Origin: Pseudomonadales bacterium
GTDB lineage: Bacteria; Pseudomonadota; Gammaproteobacteria; Pseudomonadales; Ketobacteraceae
Reading direction: 5' to 3'
NCBI GenBank assembly: GCA_002708905.1
Contig: PAPM01000027.1
Coordinates: 62,001-126,000 of the forward strand
DNA: 64,000 nt
Below, one piece after another: positions 25,970 through 34,680 of this stretch (its first letter is position 1; the number at the start of each line of letters is the position of its first letter). The translations under genes were made by a program, and so were the position numbers. Under the pieces are notes generated by a model, which did not search any database, was not told the origin of the DNA, and saw only the letters and a list, made by a program, of their open reading frames with translations.

Positions 25970-26149
25970 GCTTACATGTTTCCTTTGATTGTATGAATAT
26001 CTCTCGTGAAGCTACCAAGGTTTAATAAGTACACTAAACCAATGTGTCAGGTCTGATTTTAAAAGTCATTTGACTCAATAGTTATGAGCAATACAATTGG
26101 CGCAAACTAGTTAAGGATGACTGGTGGTATTGACTATTGAATAGAATTT

Positions 26150-26331
26150 TTACTTGTCAGCAAACCACCCGCCTATTGAATCAGTGCGTTCACTTCTGTG
26201 TGGTTTATGACAAAAAGGGCACGCTAAAACCTTAGTCATCCCACTCTTCTTTCCCCAATGAATTACCTAAGCAGTATAGTGACCGCCCACGCTTTGATCA
26301 ATCACCTTGTCTAGTCGTATTTCTTCCAAAA
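26150..26331 (-). pseudogene. Possible zinc-ribbon coding remnant
   Basis: Read on the minus strand, this stretch gives EEIRLDKVIDQSVGGHYTA, one in-frame TAG, then VIHWGKKSGMTKVLACPFCH and KPHRSERTDSIGGWFADK. The CPFCH motif and continuous protein-like sequence suggest the tail of a decayed gene. An ATG at 26239 would give only 29 aa. The remainder of the 25970-26335 gap shows nothing else. Confidence 0.3.
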
Positions 26332-26335
26332 ACCT

Positions 26336-28237
26336 TCACCCGACCCCCAACAACCGTCCCTCCACCGCCGCCAACTGCTCCGAAAAATACCCCGCCTTAC
26401 AACTCGTGATCAGCAAGTTCTGCATGGCCCGGGTCATGGCGATGTACAGTAATCGGACTTCGGTGGCCTGGTCGTCTTCGCTGCAGCCTTCCCCTACACC
26501 GGCAATGATCACGCGGTTGAACTCCAGCCCTTTGCTGCTGTGCATGGTGAGCAGCGACACCCGTGGTTTGAGTGGGTCGTACTGGGCTTTGGCGGCTTTG
26601 TCGTGGGTGAGCAAATAGGGGATGCCGGCGTGATCCAGCGCCTTGGCCACCCGTGCGCCGATCCAGGCGGAGCGGTACACCACGGCGATGTGCCGCAGTT
26701 CGCAGCCGTCCTGGTGCCATTTGGTAATGCAGCGGGCGATGAAGTGGGCTTCGTCCTCGGGGTTGCTGAATTCACGCACGATGGGCAGGGCGCCGTTGAC
26801 GCCGCCGCTCTCGGGTTTGATCAGGGGTAGGTGGTCTTCGTCGCTGGCGTGTTCCTGCAGGTAGTGTTGGGCGAATTCATAGGCGAACTGTAGGATCTGG
26901 CGGGTGTTGCGGTAATTCAGTTTCAAGACGGTGGTGCGGCCCCGGGCCTGCACGCCAACGCTGCTTAAGGTAAAGCCCAGGTTGCTGCGGTGATAGATGG
27001 ATTGGGCGTCGTCGTACAGCAGCAACAGGGTGTTGGTTTCCGGGTCCACCATGCCGGTGATCAGTCGCAGCCAGTCCGCTTCAAAGTCGTGGGCCTCGTC
27101 GATCATCACCGCCCCGTACTGGGCCCGTGGGATCAGCCCCTTGTCCACGCCGTGGATGACGCCCATCACCTGCTTCTCCCAATGGGGCGCATCGCCCGGG
27201 GGCAGGGGCGCCTGATAGCTCCGCAGTTGTTGCGCGCACCAGTCGTGAAAGTGATACACCTGCACCTTGTGCTCCACCCCCTGCGCCGCCACATAGCTGC
27301 GCAGCTTGGCTGCCAGGGTGATGTTGAAACACAGCACCAGGATCGGCTTGTGCAGCACCTTGGCCAGATGCAGGCAGCGGTAACCCAGTATCATGGTCTT
27401 GCCGGACCCAGCCACCCCATGAATCACCCGATGCCCTTCACCCAGGCTGCGAGCCAGCTGTTCCTGCTGGTAATCCATGACTCGTACGATGTCGGGCAAT
27501 TCCCATGGTTGTTGGGTTTCTTGTGCATGGTTGTATGAGTTGTTATCTGCGTTGTCGTCGTTGGTGGCGTCTTCCGCATTCGCCGCCCCGAAAAGGTCAC
27601 GCTGATCCGGGTTCACCCGCACCTCCGGCCACAGATGCCAGCGTATGCGGTCGATCTGCGGCTGCGATAGTTTGTCTCCAAACTGGTAGTTGAACATATT
27701 CCACAGCTTGGTCTGAAAATCCTCCGCATCCGCACTGGCCAGCAGGTCGTCTTTATTCAGAATCAGCCGTTCATCAATGATCTGGTCGATGCCCAGGGCC
27801 TGGATCTGCTTTTGTGTCAGATTGGTGAACACCACGCCGTAACCCCAGGGGAACGACAGCTTGCCCAGATGGTTACCTTCTTGTTGAGTGAGCTGCGGAT
27901 CTTTCGCCAGCAGATTCACGATCTGGTGGGCGTATTGGCGGGCCTGTTCCAATGGGTTGGGTTGCACCTTCAATCCCGAACCGGTGAGAAGGGTAAAGGA
28001 TTCTTTATCCCCTTCCCGGATGGTATCCACCTTCCAGTCCTTCACTTCCAGAATCAGCAGCCCCCGGCCCGGGTGCAGCAAGGTGAAATCCGGATGCAGG
28101 TAGTTATTCCCGATGCCGATGTCATACCAGCACAGGTAATCGTCTTCCAGGTGGGATTCCAGACGCTCTGCGAAGCGCCGCTCCCCAGGCTGCATTTTTT
28201 TACGGGCTGTGGGCAGCGCCGGAAAGAATATGGCCAT
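26336..28237 (-). CDS. NERD-domain UvrD/Rep-like helicase
   Basis: 633 aa. The N-terminal NERD domain (about 15-130) contains HPDFTLLHPGRGLLILEVKD, a PD-(D/E)XK-like Asp...E-V-K signature. The helicase follows: Walker A GVAGSGKT near 277, motif II MIDEAHDFEADW near 380, TMHSSKGLEFNRVIIAG near 570 and LLYIAMTRAMQNLLI near the C-terminus, all UvrD superfamily-1 motifs. It probably unwinds DNA 3' to 5' and may nick it. NERD-helicases recur in phage-defence islands. The gene stands alone, GC-rich compared with the AT-rich operons before it. Confidence 0.88.
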   Translation of the reverse strand: MAIFFPALPTARKKMQPGERRFAERLESHLEDDYLCWYDIGIGNNYLHPDFTLLHPGRGLLILEVKDWKVDTIREGDKESFTLLTGSGLKVQPNPLEQARQYAHQIVNLLAKDPQLTQQEGNHLGKLSFPWGYGVVFTNLTQKQIQALGIDQIIDERLILNKDDLLASADAEDFQTKLWNMFNYQFGDKLSQPQIDRIRWHLWPEVRVNPDQRDLFGAANAEDATNDDNADNNSYNHAQETQQPWELPDIVRVMDYQQEQLARSLGEGHRVIHGVAGSGKTMILGYRCLHLAKVLHKPILVLCFNITLAAKLRSYVAAQGVEHKVQVYHFHDWCAQQLRSYQAPLPPGDAPHWEKQVMGVIHGVDKGLIPRAQYGAVMIDEAHDFEADWLRLITGMVDPETNTLLLLYDDAQSIYHRSNLGFTLSSVGVQARGRTTVLKLNYRNTRQILQFAYEFAQHYLQEHASDEDHLPLIKPESGGVNGALPIVREFSNPEDEAHFIARCITKWHQDGCELRHIAVVYRSAWIGARVAKALDHAGIPYLLTHDKAAKAQYDPLKPRVSLLTMHSSKGLEFNRVIIAGVGEGCSEDDQATEVRLLYIAMTRAMQNLLITSCKAGYFSEQLAAVEGRLLGVG

Positions 28238-28380
28238 GGTGTGTGCTCATGAGCTAGTGTGTTGGCTTCAGGTACGGATCATATCCTGCAAGCCAAGGGC
28301 TAATTGTAGAGAATGATATAGTGTGATTTCTTTACAGTATAGGGTAGGGGAGCGGTATGGCAAAAAGCGCTTCTGATGTT

Positions 28381-28671
28381 CTAAAAATCCTCAGGTGTAA
28401 GCATCCTGCGCTTATGAACAAGGGTAATAATATAAATTTGTTGGTCTCGTAGATGGTAAATGATGCGCCAGGAATGAATACTGATTTCTCGTAGGCTTTC
28501 GTCGTTGACTTCACGAACCACTTTGCTGGCGAGTGGCGGTAGATCAACTAGAGTGGCGGCTTTAGAAAGAATATCCCTTGTTACTTTTTTTGCATTGATG
28601 GGCGCATCCTGCGCAATGTAATCGTGAATGGCTTTTAAATCATCTCGGGCGCGGGGCGTCCATACTACCAT
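28381..28671 (-). CDS. RelE/ParE family toxin
   Basis: 96 aa. MVVWTPRARDDLKAIHDYIA, then VVREVNDESLREISIHSWRI and IYHLRDQQIYIITLVHKRRM are the typical helix pair and sheet of ParE/RelE toxins, ending in HKRRMLTPEDF. It would block gyrase (ParE) or cleave mRNA (RelE); which cannot be told from sequence alone. It overlaps the antitoxin gene by 7 bp. Confidence 0.9.
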   Translation of the reverse strand: MVVWTPRARDDLKAIHDYIAQDAPINAKKVTRDILSKAATLVDLPPLASKVVREVNDESLREISIHSWRIIYHLRDQQIYIITLVHKRRMLTPEDF

Positions 28672-28853
28672 TGCTCAATCTCACGGGTGAGTTCTTCGTG
28701 GGAAATAGTGCGGCCCGCTTCTACATCCTGCATTCCCTGCTGGATTTTATTAATCACATAAAGGCGGTACACGATCTCATCCAGGTCTACGTTATCGGGT
28801 AGTTTCTGAATGGCTTCGATGGCTTCCTGTTTGGCGGATTGTAGCGGTTGCAT
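28665..28853 (-). CDS. Antitoxin of the RelE/ParE pair
   Basis: 62 aa, upstream of and overlapping the toxin gene. Helical and acidic (QSAKQEAIEAIQKLPDNVDL, DEIVYRLYVINKIQQGMQDV, then AGRTISHEELTREIEQW). This is the layout of short ParE-partner antitoxins whose C-terminus wraps the toxin. AGGACT precedes the ATG. Confidence 0.85.
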   Translation of the reverse strand: MQPLQSAKQEAIEAIQKLPDNVDLDEIVYRLYVINKIQQGMQDVEAGRTISHEELTREIEQW

Positions 28854-28986
28854 AAAAAGGACTCCGCGTCAGTGATAGGCGTTTTAAGTGGTTACAAGAC
28901 TACTAATTATGAAGCGTGCTGTTCACGAGTTAAAGCGATAAACACCGAGTTACATGCTCATTTCATTCTCAAGAGCCCTTAGTAGT

Positions 28987-30435
28987 TTAGTTTTTGTCCG
29001 CGTGGCCATCCGAATCCACCTTACCCGGATCCCAGTCCCGCAGCGTACGAATCTGAATCGCTTCAATACCCGCTCCGGACAAAGCATCCGAAATCACCAC
29101 CACCTTGTCGTCCAGCGAAAACTCCTGACGACTCAGCATAATGCGCGCGGCGTTGGCCAGCGTTTTTTCCGGATCGGAGCTGAAATTGATACGATAGCTG
29201 AGCACGTTGCGGGTTAACACCAGATGACGGCGGGTACGACTGTCATTGGTGAAGGCGCAAATGATCGGCTTGCGCGGGTGGCAGTTGGCCACCAGATTGG
29301 CCATCAGGCCCCGTCGGGTGGGCACCACAATGGCCGCCGCGTGAATCGACTCCGCCAGTTTCACGGCGGCCAGCGCGATTTCCTGTTTGTTATTGCCAAG
29401 CCGCAGTTGGTCGGTAAAGGCCAGCCCCGGACTGGGTTCGATGGTACGCGCAATGCGATCCAGCACCTCCACGCACTTGAAGGGGTACTTACCGATGGTG
29501 GTCTCACCGGAAAGCATAATGGCGTCCACTTCTTCGTACACCGCATTGGCCACATCGGTCACTTCCGCACGGGTGGGCATGGGGCTCGATATCATGGATT
29601 CCAGCATGTGCGTCGCCACAATAACCCGCTTGCCCTGAACGGCGCAGGCGGCGACGATCTGCCGCTGCACCTGGGGCAATAGTTCGAAATTGATTTCCAC
29701 ACCGAGATCACCCCGTGCCACCATAACCCCATCCGAGGCCGTGACAATGGCGTCAAGATTGTTCACCCCTTCCTGGTCTTCAATCTTGGCGATGATTTTG
29801 ATTTTGTCTGCCTTGCTGCCCAGCAGCTGCTTCAGTTCGGCAATATCATCGGCGCTGCGCACGAACGACAACGCAATAAAATCCACTTCCTGCTCCACCG
29901 CAAAGGCGATATCGCGCCGATCCTTTTCCGTGATGGCGGGCAGGTTAACGCGAATACCCGGCAGGTTGACGTGACGTTTACTCTTGAGCACACCGCCATC
30001 CACTACCCGGCATTGCATCACGCGCTCTTCCTTGCTCAAGACTTCCAGGTTGATCAGGCCGTTATCCACGGTGATCTTGTCACCGACGCTGACGTCATGA
30101 ATCAGATCCTCGTAATTGATCTGAATCGAGCTGGCCTCCACATCTTCCACGCCCCGCGCTACCACGGAGATCACGTCACCGGTCTTAAGGTCCAGTTCAT
30201 TGCTGAGATCGCCGGTGCGAATTTCCGGCCCCTGGGTATCGATCAGCACCGCGATGGGGTGATGCAGCTTGCGGTTCAAAGTACGTACGGCCTTGATCAC
30301 CTTGGCACAGGCCTCGTGCTCACCGTGGGACATATTCAGCCGAACCACGTTCATTCCCGCCCGGGCCAATTGCTCCAGCGCCTCATAGGATGAGCTGACC
30401 GGGCCGATGGTACAGATGATTTTGGTTTTACGCAT
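28987..30435 (-). CDS. pyk: Pyruvate kinase
   Basis: 482 aa from ATG 30435. The frame is open for 119 codons upstream to 30792, but that part is repetitive and not pyruvate-kinase-like; ATG 30468 is the only reasonable alternative. Motifs are RKTKIICTIGP, NVVRLNMSHG, DTQGPEIR, IAKIEDQEGVNNLD, VMVARGDLGVEI and MLESMISSPMPTRAEVTDVA with the MLSGETTIGKYP end. The enzyme converts phosphoenolpyruvate and ADP to pyruvate and ATP, with the catalytic Lys in IAKIE and the metal-binding Glu/Asp present. In the usual DGTDAVMLS segment, EEVDAIMLS is found instead. Cytosolic glycolysis, PykA-type by overall look. Confidence 0.95.
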   Translation of the reverse strand: MRKTKIICTIGPVSSSYEALEQLARAGMNVVRLNMSHGEHEACAKVIKAVRTLNRKLHHPIAVLIDTQGPEIRTGDLSNELDLKTGDVISVVARGVEDVEASSIQINYEDLIHDVSVGDKITVDNGLINLEVLSKEERVMQCRVVDGGVLKSKRHVNLPGIRVNLPAITEKDRRDIAFAVEQEVDFIALSFVRSADDIAELKQLLGSKADKIKIIAKIEDQEGVNNLDAIVTASDGVMVARGDLGVEINFELLPQVQRQIVAACAVQGKRVIVATHMLESMISSPMPTRAEVTDVANAVYEEVDAIMLSGETTIGKYPFKCVEVLDRIARTIEPSPGLAFTDQLRLGNNKQEIALAAVKLAESIHAAAIVVPTRRGLMANLVANCHPRKPIICAFTNDSRTRRHLVLTRNVLSYRINFSSDPEKTLANAARIMLSRQEFSLDDKVVVISDALSGAGIEAIQIRTLRDWDPGKVDSDGHADKN

Positions 30436-30472
30436 AGAGATGAGATCCCTTGACTGATTTGCACTCATTATA

Positions 30473-30720
30473 CCCGTGTAGAGCGCGACTGCGAGCGTGC
30501 CCATGGCAGCAGCGCCCGCGTGATCCGCGATCAGGCGTATACGCACCTGAAGGAAGCCGTGGACGAGATTCGCACCTGCGGCGAGTATGTGTTCTGGGAT
30601 AACCCGCCGCTCCGGCATGGCTTCCCCCCGCTCCCCAACAGCAGGCAACCGGCCTCTGGCGGCTTCCCCCGGGGGCGATTGATCGTCCCCCGACCAGTTT
30701 GGAGCTTCCCCCGGGGGTAA
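30473..30720 (+). pseudogene. Possible C-terminal remnant of a conserved protein
   Basis: The plus strand reads protein-like ARVIRDQAYTHLKEAVDEIR then TCGEYVFWDNPPLRHGF before running into the GC-rich repeats. The HLKEAVDEIR..GEYVFW pattern looks like the end of a genuine helical protein. It lacks a start and the upstream part. The whole lies just before the pyk start, head to head. Confidence 0.3.
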
Positions 30721-30762
30721 TTGATCGTCCCCGGACCAGTTTGAGGCTTCCCCCGGGGGAAT
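30663..30762 (+). repeat. 42-bp tandem repeat, about 2.4 copies
   Basis: Units start at 30663, 30705 and 30747, each opening CTTCCCCCGGGGG and continuing to GACCAGTTT. The CCCCCGGGGG cores are palindromic. On the minus strand the repeat reads PPGEASNWSGDDQL in frame with pyk. It lies upstream of pyk and downstream of the large lipoprotein gene. Confidence 0.8.
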
Positions 30763-30795
30763 GGGCTGTTCCCCCGCACCCGCTTTGATCATCCT

Positions 30796-33700
30796 CTATT
30801 CAAATGTGAGGTTGCGAATTACCATTCTGTGCTCGTTATTATCAGAATAGCCACTGCCTGTGTATCCAAACATGAAGACGATATCGCCCGGCAAGGGAAA
30901 ATGCATATCCGTCATAGTCGTGATCAAGCTGGAAGGCATGGCAAGACTGCTGCCCAATTCTGGAAACGGTCCACTAGTACCCGAGATGTCAAACATCCGG
31001 ATGGATTCTGCGCTGTTGTCGAACGCCAGTGCATAGTGACCATCTGGTGTGGGGCGAGTGGTGGAATAAAAATAGGGATCGGCGATGTCCAGAGAGCCAA
31101 TATAAGTCTGGTTTTTGTCATAAACGTCCTTGCTTATTAATAGGCGCGAACCGTCCGCGTTTAACCCAATATAATCCCGCGCGAAGTAATCATCACCGAC
31201 AACGTCAACTTCAGTACTGATTTCAGTTTTACTGTCCACTATGTAGAGAGGCCGATACCCAAGATAACTTGGCAATTGCGCCACAACCATTTTGTTACGC
31301 ATGCGGCTTACGTCTACCACCGCATCACCTGTCAATCCAATTGAAGTGACCTCCTGTGATGGGTAACGCCAAACCGAACCTCCTACAATATTACCCACCA
31401 GAATTTCACCCGTATTGAATTGGGTAATCAACCCTAAGATATCGTAGAGATAGCATTCGGTTATCAGTGTGGATTTGATGATCTGCAAGGTGTCTGGATT
31501 TACTTCGTGCACAGTACAGTTGTTATCCGTAACCAGTAATGTTTTGCCGTCGGCGGTCAGGGAGATAGCCGTAGGCTCTCCGATGTCAATTGGATCAACT
31601 TGCCAGTGATCGGTTTGGTATTGGATTCTCGCAACGTTATTTACCCTAATGTTTAAATCCAGGAATACACCGAAAAAGGCTTCCCTTTCTTCGTCATAAG
31701 CCATGGATTCTACCCGTCCAGGGACACTGATTTCAGTGTCTGCATAGGCTGGCTCTGCTTTCACCAGCAAGCGTCCGCTGGCACGTTGAAGGCCAAGGGC
31801 ATTGTCCACATATAAAACATGTTCACCAGCACTCAGTCCGGCCAGTTCCACGTGCAATTCCCGATCATCAATAATGTTCAGCGGTGAAATGGGTGTGTTA
31901 TCCAAAATCAGTTGTCGCGTGGGCAAGGCGTTGAAACCGGATCCATTCACTGCAATGGTTGCCGCTTTGTTTTCATAAACCACATAGGGCAATGGGAACG
32001 TCACCTTCGGAAATGTGATATCCACCGACACCGGAACGTCTACTACCACCGGGTCGATAAAGTCGTTGTCGTACTCTATAGTTACGGTCGCTTCGTAATG
32101 GCCGTCCGGCAATGCCTCGATATCGGCTACAGCAATTTGTAGTTGCACCTCGTATCCATTGACATCATCGTTACTTGTTTGGGTTGCGACCAGCCAGCTC
32201 TCTGAGGAACTAATACTCCATTGCAATGGGCCACCTATCATTTGCAGCGTAAAGGTTTGTGTCAGCTCGCTCTCCAGAGTGTTTTCGTCTATGTCGTAGG
32301 CCAATGCTGTGGGTGTTGTCATGTAAGGCGGATCGATTGTAAATGTGACCTCGTAAACCACAGAGAAACCATCAGTATCCGTCAGGGTGATCGTGGCGGA
32401 ATGAATTCCTGGCGTCAGATTGTTGTGCCGGATCTGTGTCTGCAGTGCGCCGCTGTTTTCGTCTTCGAATACGTTTAACCAGTTACCTGTACCCTCTGCA
32501 TAGGTAACCGCCGATGTGTAATGTTGTGCGGGTACTGGTTGATTCAGCCAGCTTAAAGCGATTGCAGCCGGTAGGTCTGATTCGCCGCTGATATTAGTGA
32601 AGTCGATCGCATCAGTCCCGAACGCCTGTGCTGGCAATTGCACTATTACAGGAACGTACAATTTATTGTTGTCACGATAGCCATTGTCATAGGTGACATA
32701 CACGGTAGCTGTTGCCGAAGTAGGGGTTGCAAAGAACGCGTTGGGATTGATACTGACTTGATAAACGGGAGTGGCAGGATTAACTGTCTGGTCGACGAGT
32801 GTAACCCAGCTTGCATCGGAGTCTATAGACAAACTCACCGGAGCTCCGGTATTAGCTAATGTTAAGGTCTGTGTCAGGTCAGTGTTGTCAAAGTCGGTGC
32901 TAAGATCAAACACCAGAGAGTCAGGGCCGATGAGGTGCGGTTCTTCCACAAAATAACGCACACTCAACTCATAGGGCCAGTGGCCAGGGGATTCAAACGC
33001 GATGGTGGCTACATGCTCACCGGCGGCCAGTGTATTGGTTTTCGGAACTATGGTATAGACGCCAGACTCATTTACGCTGAGTTGCAACCAGTCTTCCTCA
33101 GTATTGGCATAGGTCACCTGTGCGTCATACTCGCTTGCCAAGAGCGGTGTAAGGTCGCGTTGGAGGGTTTGGGTCTCAGGCAGTTCTGGTGCTCCCTCTA
33201 CCACATGGAAACTGGTCGAAGCTGGCAGGCCATGTGCATCTGTAAGATTAAGCAGTCCACCGTTCTCACGGCGCTTGATAATGCCGACATTGGGTGCCAA
33301 CCACAATTCGGTAACCATTGGCAGCTTCAGAGTTTGGCCTTCGATGTTCAGTGATAGCGTGAATTCATAACTGACGTGGTGGGCCTGGTAGGTCTTGGCA
33401 CCGTAGGTTACGTCTTCCACTCCAACATAGTCGAGTGATCCTGAAAACCCGATGGCACGATTACCGTAGGTGGGCTGGATATGCATGGCACCCTTGCCTG
33501 AAAAGGTGTGATGGGTACCTGGTGCCCAATTGCTATCGAACAAGGTGATGGGCGTTTCGAGAGTGACGTTGGCGCTATAGTCCTCATACCCCTCACTGGT
33601 CGCCACGGTAATCTGCGGCATGTAAATACCAAAATAGTGGAGCGAACTGAGGGTAGTGAAGAAGTACTCCTTTGCTTTCGTAGGGTGCTGCAGGACGCGA

Positions 33701-33942
33701 ACCTTATGTCCTTGTATGGAGAGATCCTGGGTGAATTTGGTTGCGGATGAAGAGTAATTATAAAACCACGCGAAATCATTGGTCATGGGAAACAGCGCCA
33801 GTTGACCTGCTTCTAATGTGACTGGGGCAGGGCCTGTTGAACCCCCGGAGGAGGAACCACCACCGCCTCCACCCCCACAACCTGATATTAACACCAGCAA
33901 ACACGCCAGCAGTCCTTTCAGACTGGCACTTCTTCTTTTCAT
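30796..33942 (-). CDS. Large lipoprotein with BACON-like, IPT and beta-propeller regions
   Basis: 1048 aa from ATG 33942; ATG 33954 is an equal alternative. Signal with lipobox LISGC followed by GGGGGGGSSSGG, a flexible tether. The mature part begins with a beta region, then three or more Ig-like repeats of BACON type (SIDSDASWVTLV, SISSSESWLVATQ, ATVTIEYDNDF). An IPT/TIG-like domain follows (NKAATIAVNGSGFNALPTRQ), then a C-terminal beta-propeller-like half (AISLTADGKTLLVTDNNCTV, HYALAFDNSAESIRMFDISG). Probably anchored in the outer membrane, binding a polymer or partner. No enzyme motif. Transcribed toward the pyk 5' region. Confidence 0.82.
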   Translation of the reverse strand: MKRRSASLKGLLACLLVLISGCGGGGGGGSSSGGSTGPAPVTLEAGQLALFPMTNDFAWFYNYSSSATKFTQDLSIQGHKVRVLQHPTKAKEYFFTTLSSLHYFGIYMPQITVATSEGYEDYSANVTLETPITLFDSNWAPGTHHTFSGKGAMHIQPTYGNRAIGFSGSLDYVGVEDVTYGAKTYQAHHVSYEFTLSLNIEGQTLKLPMVTELWLAPNVGIIKRRENGGLLNLTDAHGLPASTSFHVVEGAPELPETQTLQRDLTPLLASEYDAQVTYANTEEDWLQLSVNESGVYTIVPKTNTLAAGEHVATIAFESPGHWPYELSVRYFVEEPHLIGPDSLVFDLSTDFDNTDLTQTLTLANTGAPVSLSIDSDASWVTLVDQTVNPATPVYQVSINPNAFFATPTSATATVYVTYDNGYRDNNKLYVPVIVQLPAQAFGTDAIDFTNISGESDLPAAIALSWLNQPVPAQHYTSAVTYAEGTGNWLNVFEDENSGALQTQIRHNNLTPGIHSATITLTDTDGFSVVYEVTFTIDPPYMTTPTALAYDIDENTLESELTQTFTLQMIGGPLQWSISSSESWLVATQTSNDDVNGYEVQLQIAVADIEALPDGHYEATVTIEYDNDFIDPVVVDVPVSVDITFPKVTFPLPYVVYENKAATIAVNGSGFNALPTRQLILDNTPISPLNIIDDRELHVELAGLSAGEHVLYVDNALGLQRASGRLLVKAEPAYADTEISVPGRVESMAYDEEREAFFGVFLDLNIRVNNVARIQYQTDHWQVDPIDIGEPTAISLTADGKTLLVTDNNCTVHEVNPDTLQIIKSTLITECYLYDILGLITQFNTGEILVGNIVGGSVWRYPSQEVTSIGLTGDAVVDVSRMRNKMVVAQLPSYLGYRPLYIVDSKTEISTEVDVVGDDYFARDYIGLNADGSRLLISKDVYDKNQTYIGSLDIADPYFYSTTRPTPDGHYALAFDNSAESIRMFDISGTSGPFPELGSSLAMPSSLITTMTDMHFPLPGDIVFMFGYTGSGYSDNNEHRMVIRNLTFE

Positions 33943-34217
33943 GTATTTCCCCATCCGGACAAAATCGGGCGACTCAGTTTCCCAGGGTAAGCTGAATCGC
34001 ACTTTCCTAAAGCTTATAGCTAGTTTTTACTGTTAGCGATCAAAAATTATACTGTTTTCGGTGACCTGTAAAGTCCGCATTACAATAGACAACCCATTGC
34101 TGCGGAAGGGCTCTAATCTGAAACGGGCGGTGTGAGATAGGAATCTTGCTAGCGCCCATAGATACCATTAATCTGATCACTCTCTAAATCGCGATCACCT
34201 AAGAAAAGTCTCCACCG

Positions 34218-34561
34218 ATGTTTAAACTACAGTTTTTGGGTACCTCTTCGGGCGCTCCCACCAAGAACCGCAATGTATCCGGGATCGCGTTAGCGCTCCC
34301 AGAGGGCAAAGCTTGGGTATTGGTCGATTGTGGAGAAGGCACCCAGCACCAACTCCTGCACACGAATTTCACATTGCCTTCATTAAAAGCCATTTTTATT
34401 ATCCACACCGACTAGACGGACGCAGGGTGGATTCCCATGCCATCGTATTCACCGTAACAAGAACCACCCTCACCAGGAAGATCATCATTGCCGGTGATAA
34501 TGACTCGGCCGATCTGCAGGAGCCGGATGCGTCGGATGTAGAGTCGATACGTGACCGTTAG
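34218..34561 (+). pseudogene. RNase Z-like metallo-beta-lactamase gene with internal deletion
   Basis: The first 65 codons are a clean N-terminus of an RNase Z/MBL-fold protein ([49 protein letters not shown]). The frame then stops before the HxHxDH metal motif is complete. In another frame the family C-terminus follows (TRKIIIAGDNDSADLQEPD) to 34561. About 200 middle codons and the catalytic histidines are missing, so the product cannot be an active nuclease. Confidence 0.75.
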
Positions 34562-34680
34562 TATTACTACCAAACTGTACTAATAAAGAGTTAATTTGGC
34601 TTCAGATAGCCGATGATCTTGTGTTTTGCGTTGCCAGGTTTCCCAACGGACCATGAGAAGCGCGCTACAGGGAAGACTGC

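Noticed and set aside
28987-30792. A 601-aa pyruvate kinase starting at 30792
   Set aside because: The extra N-terminal part is a DNA repeat with no similarity to the enzyme; the normal start RKTKIICTIGP is at 30435.
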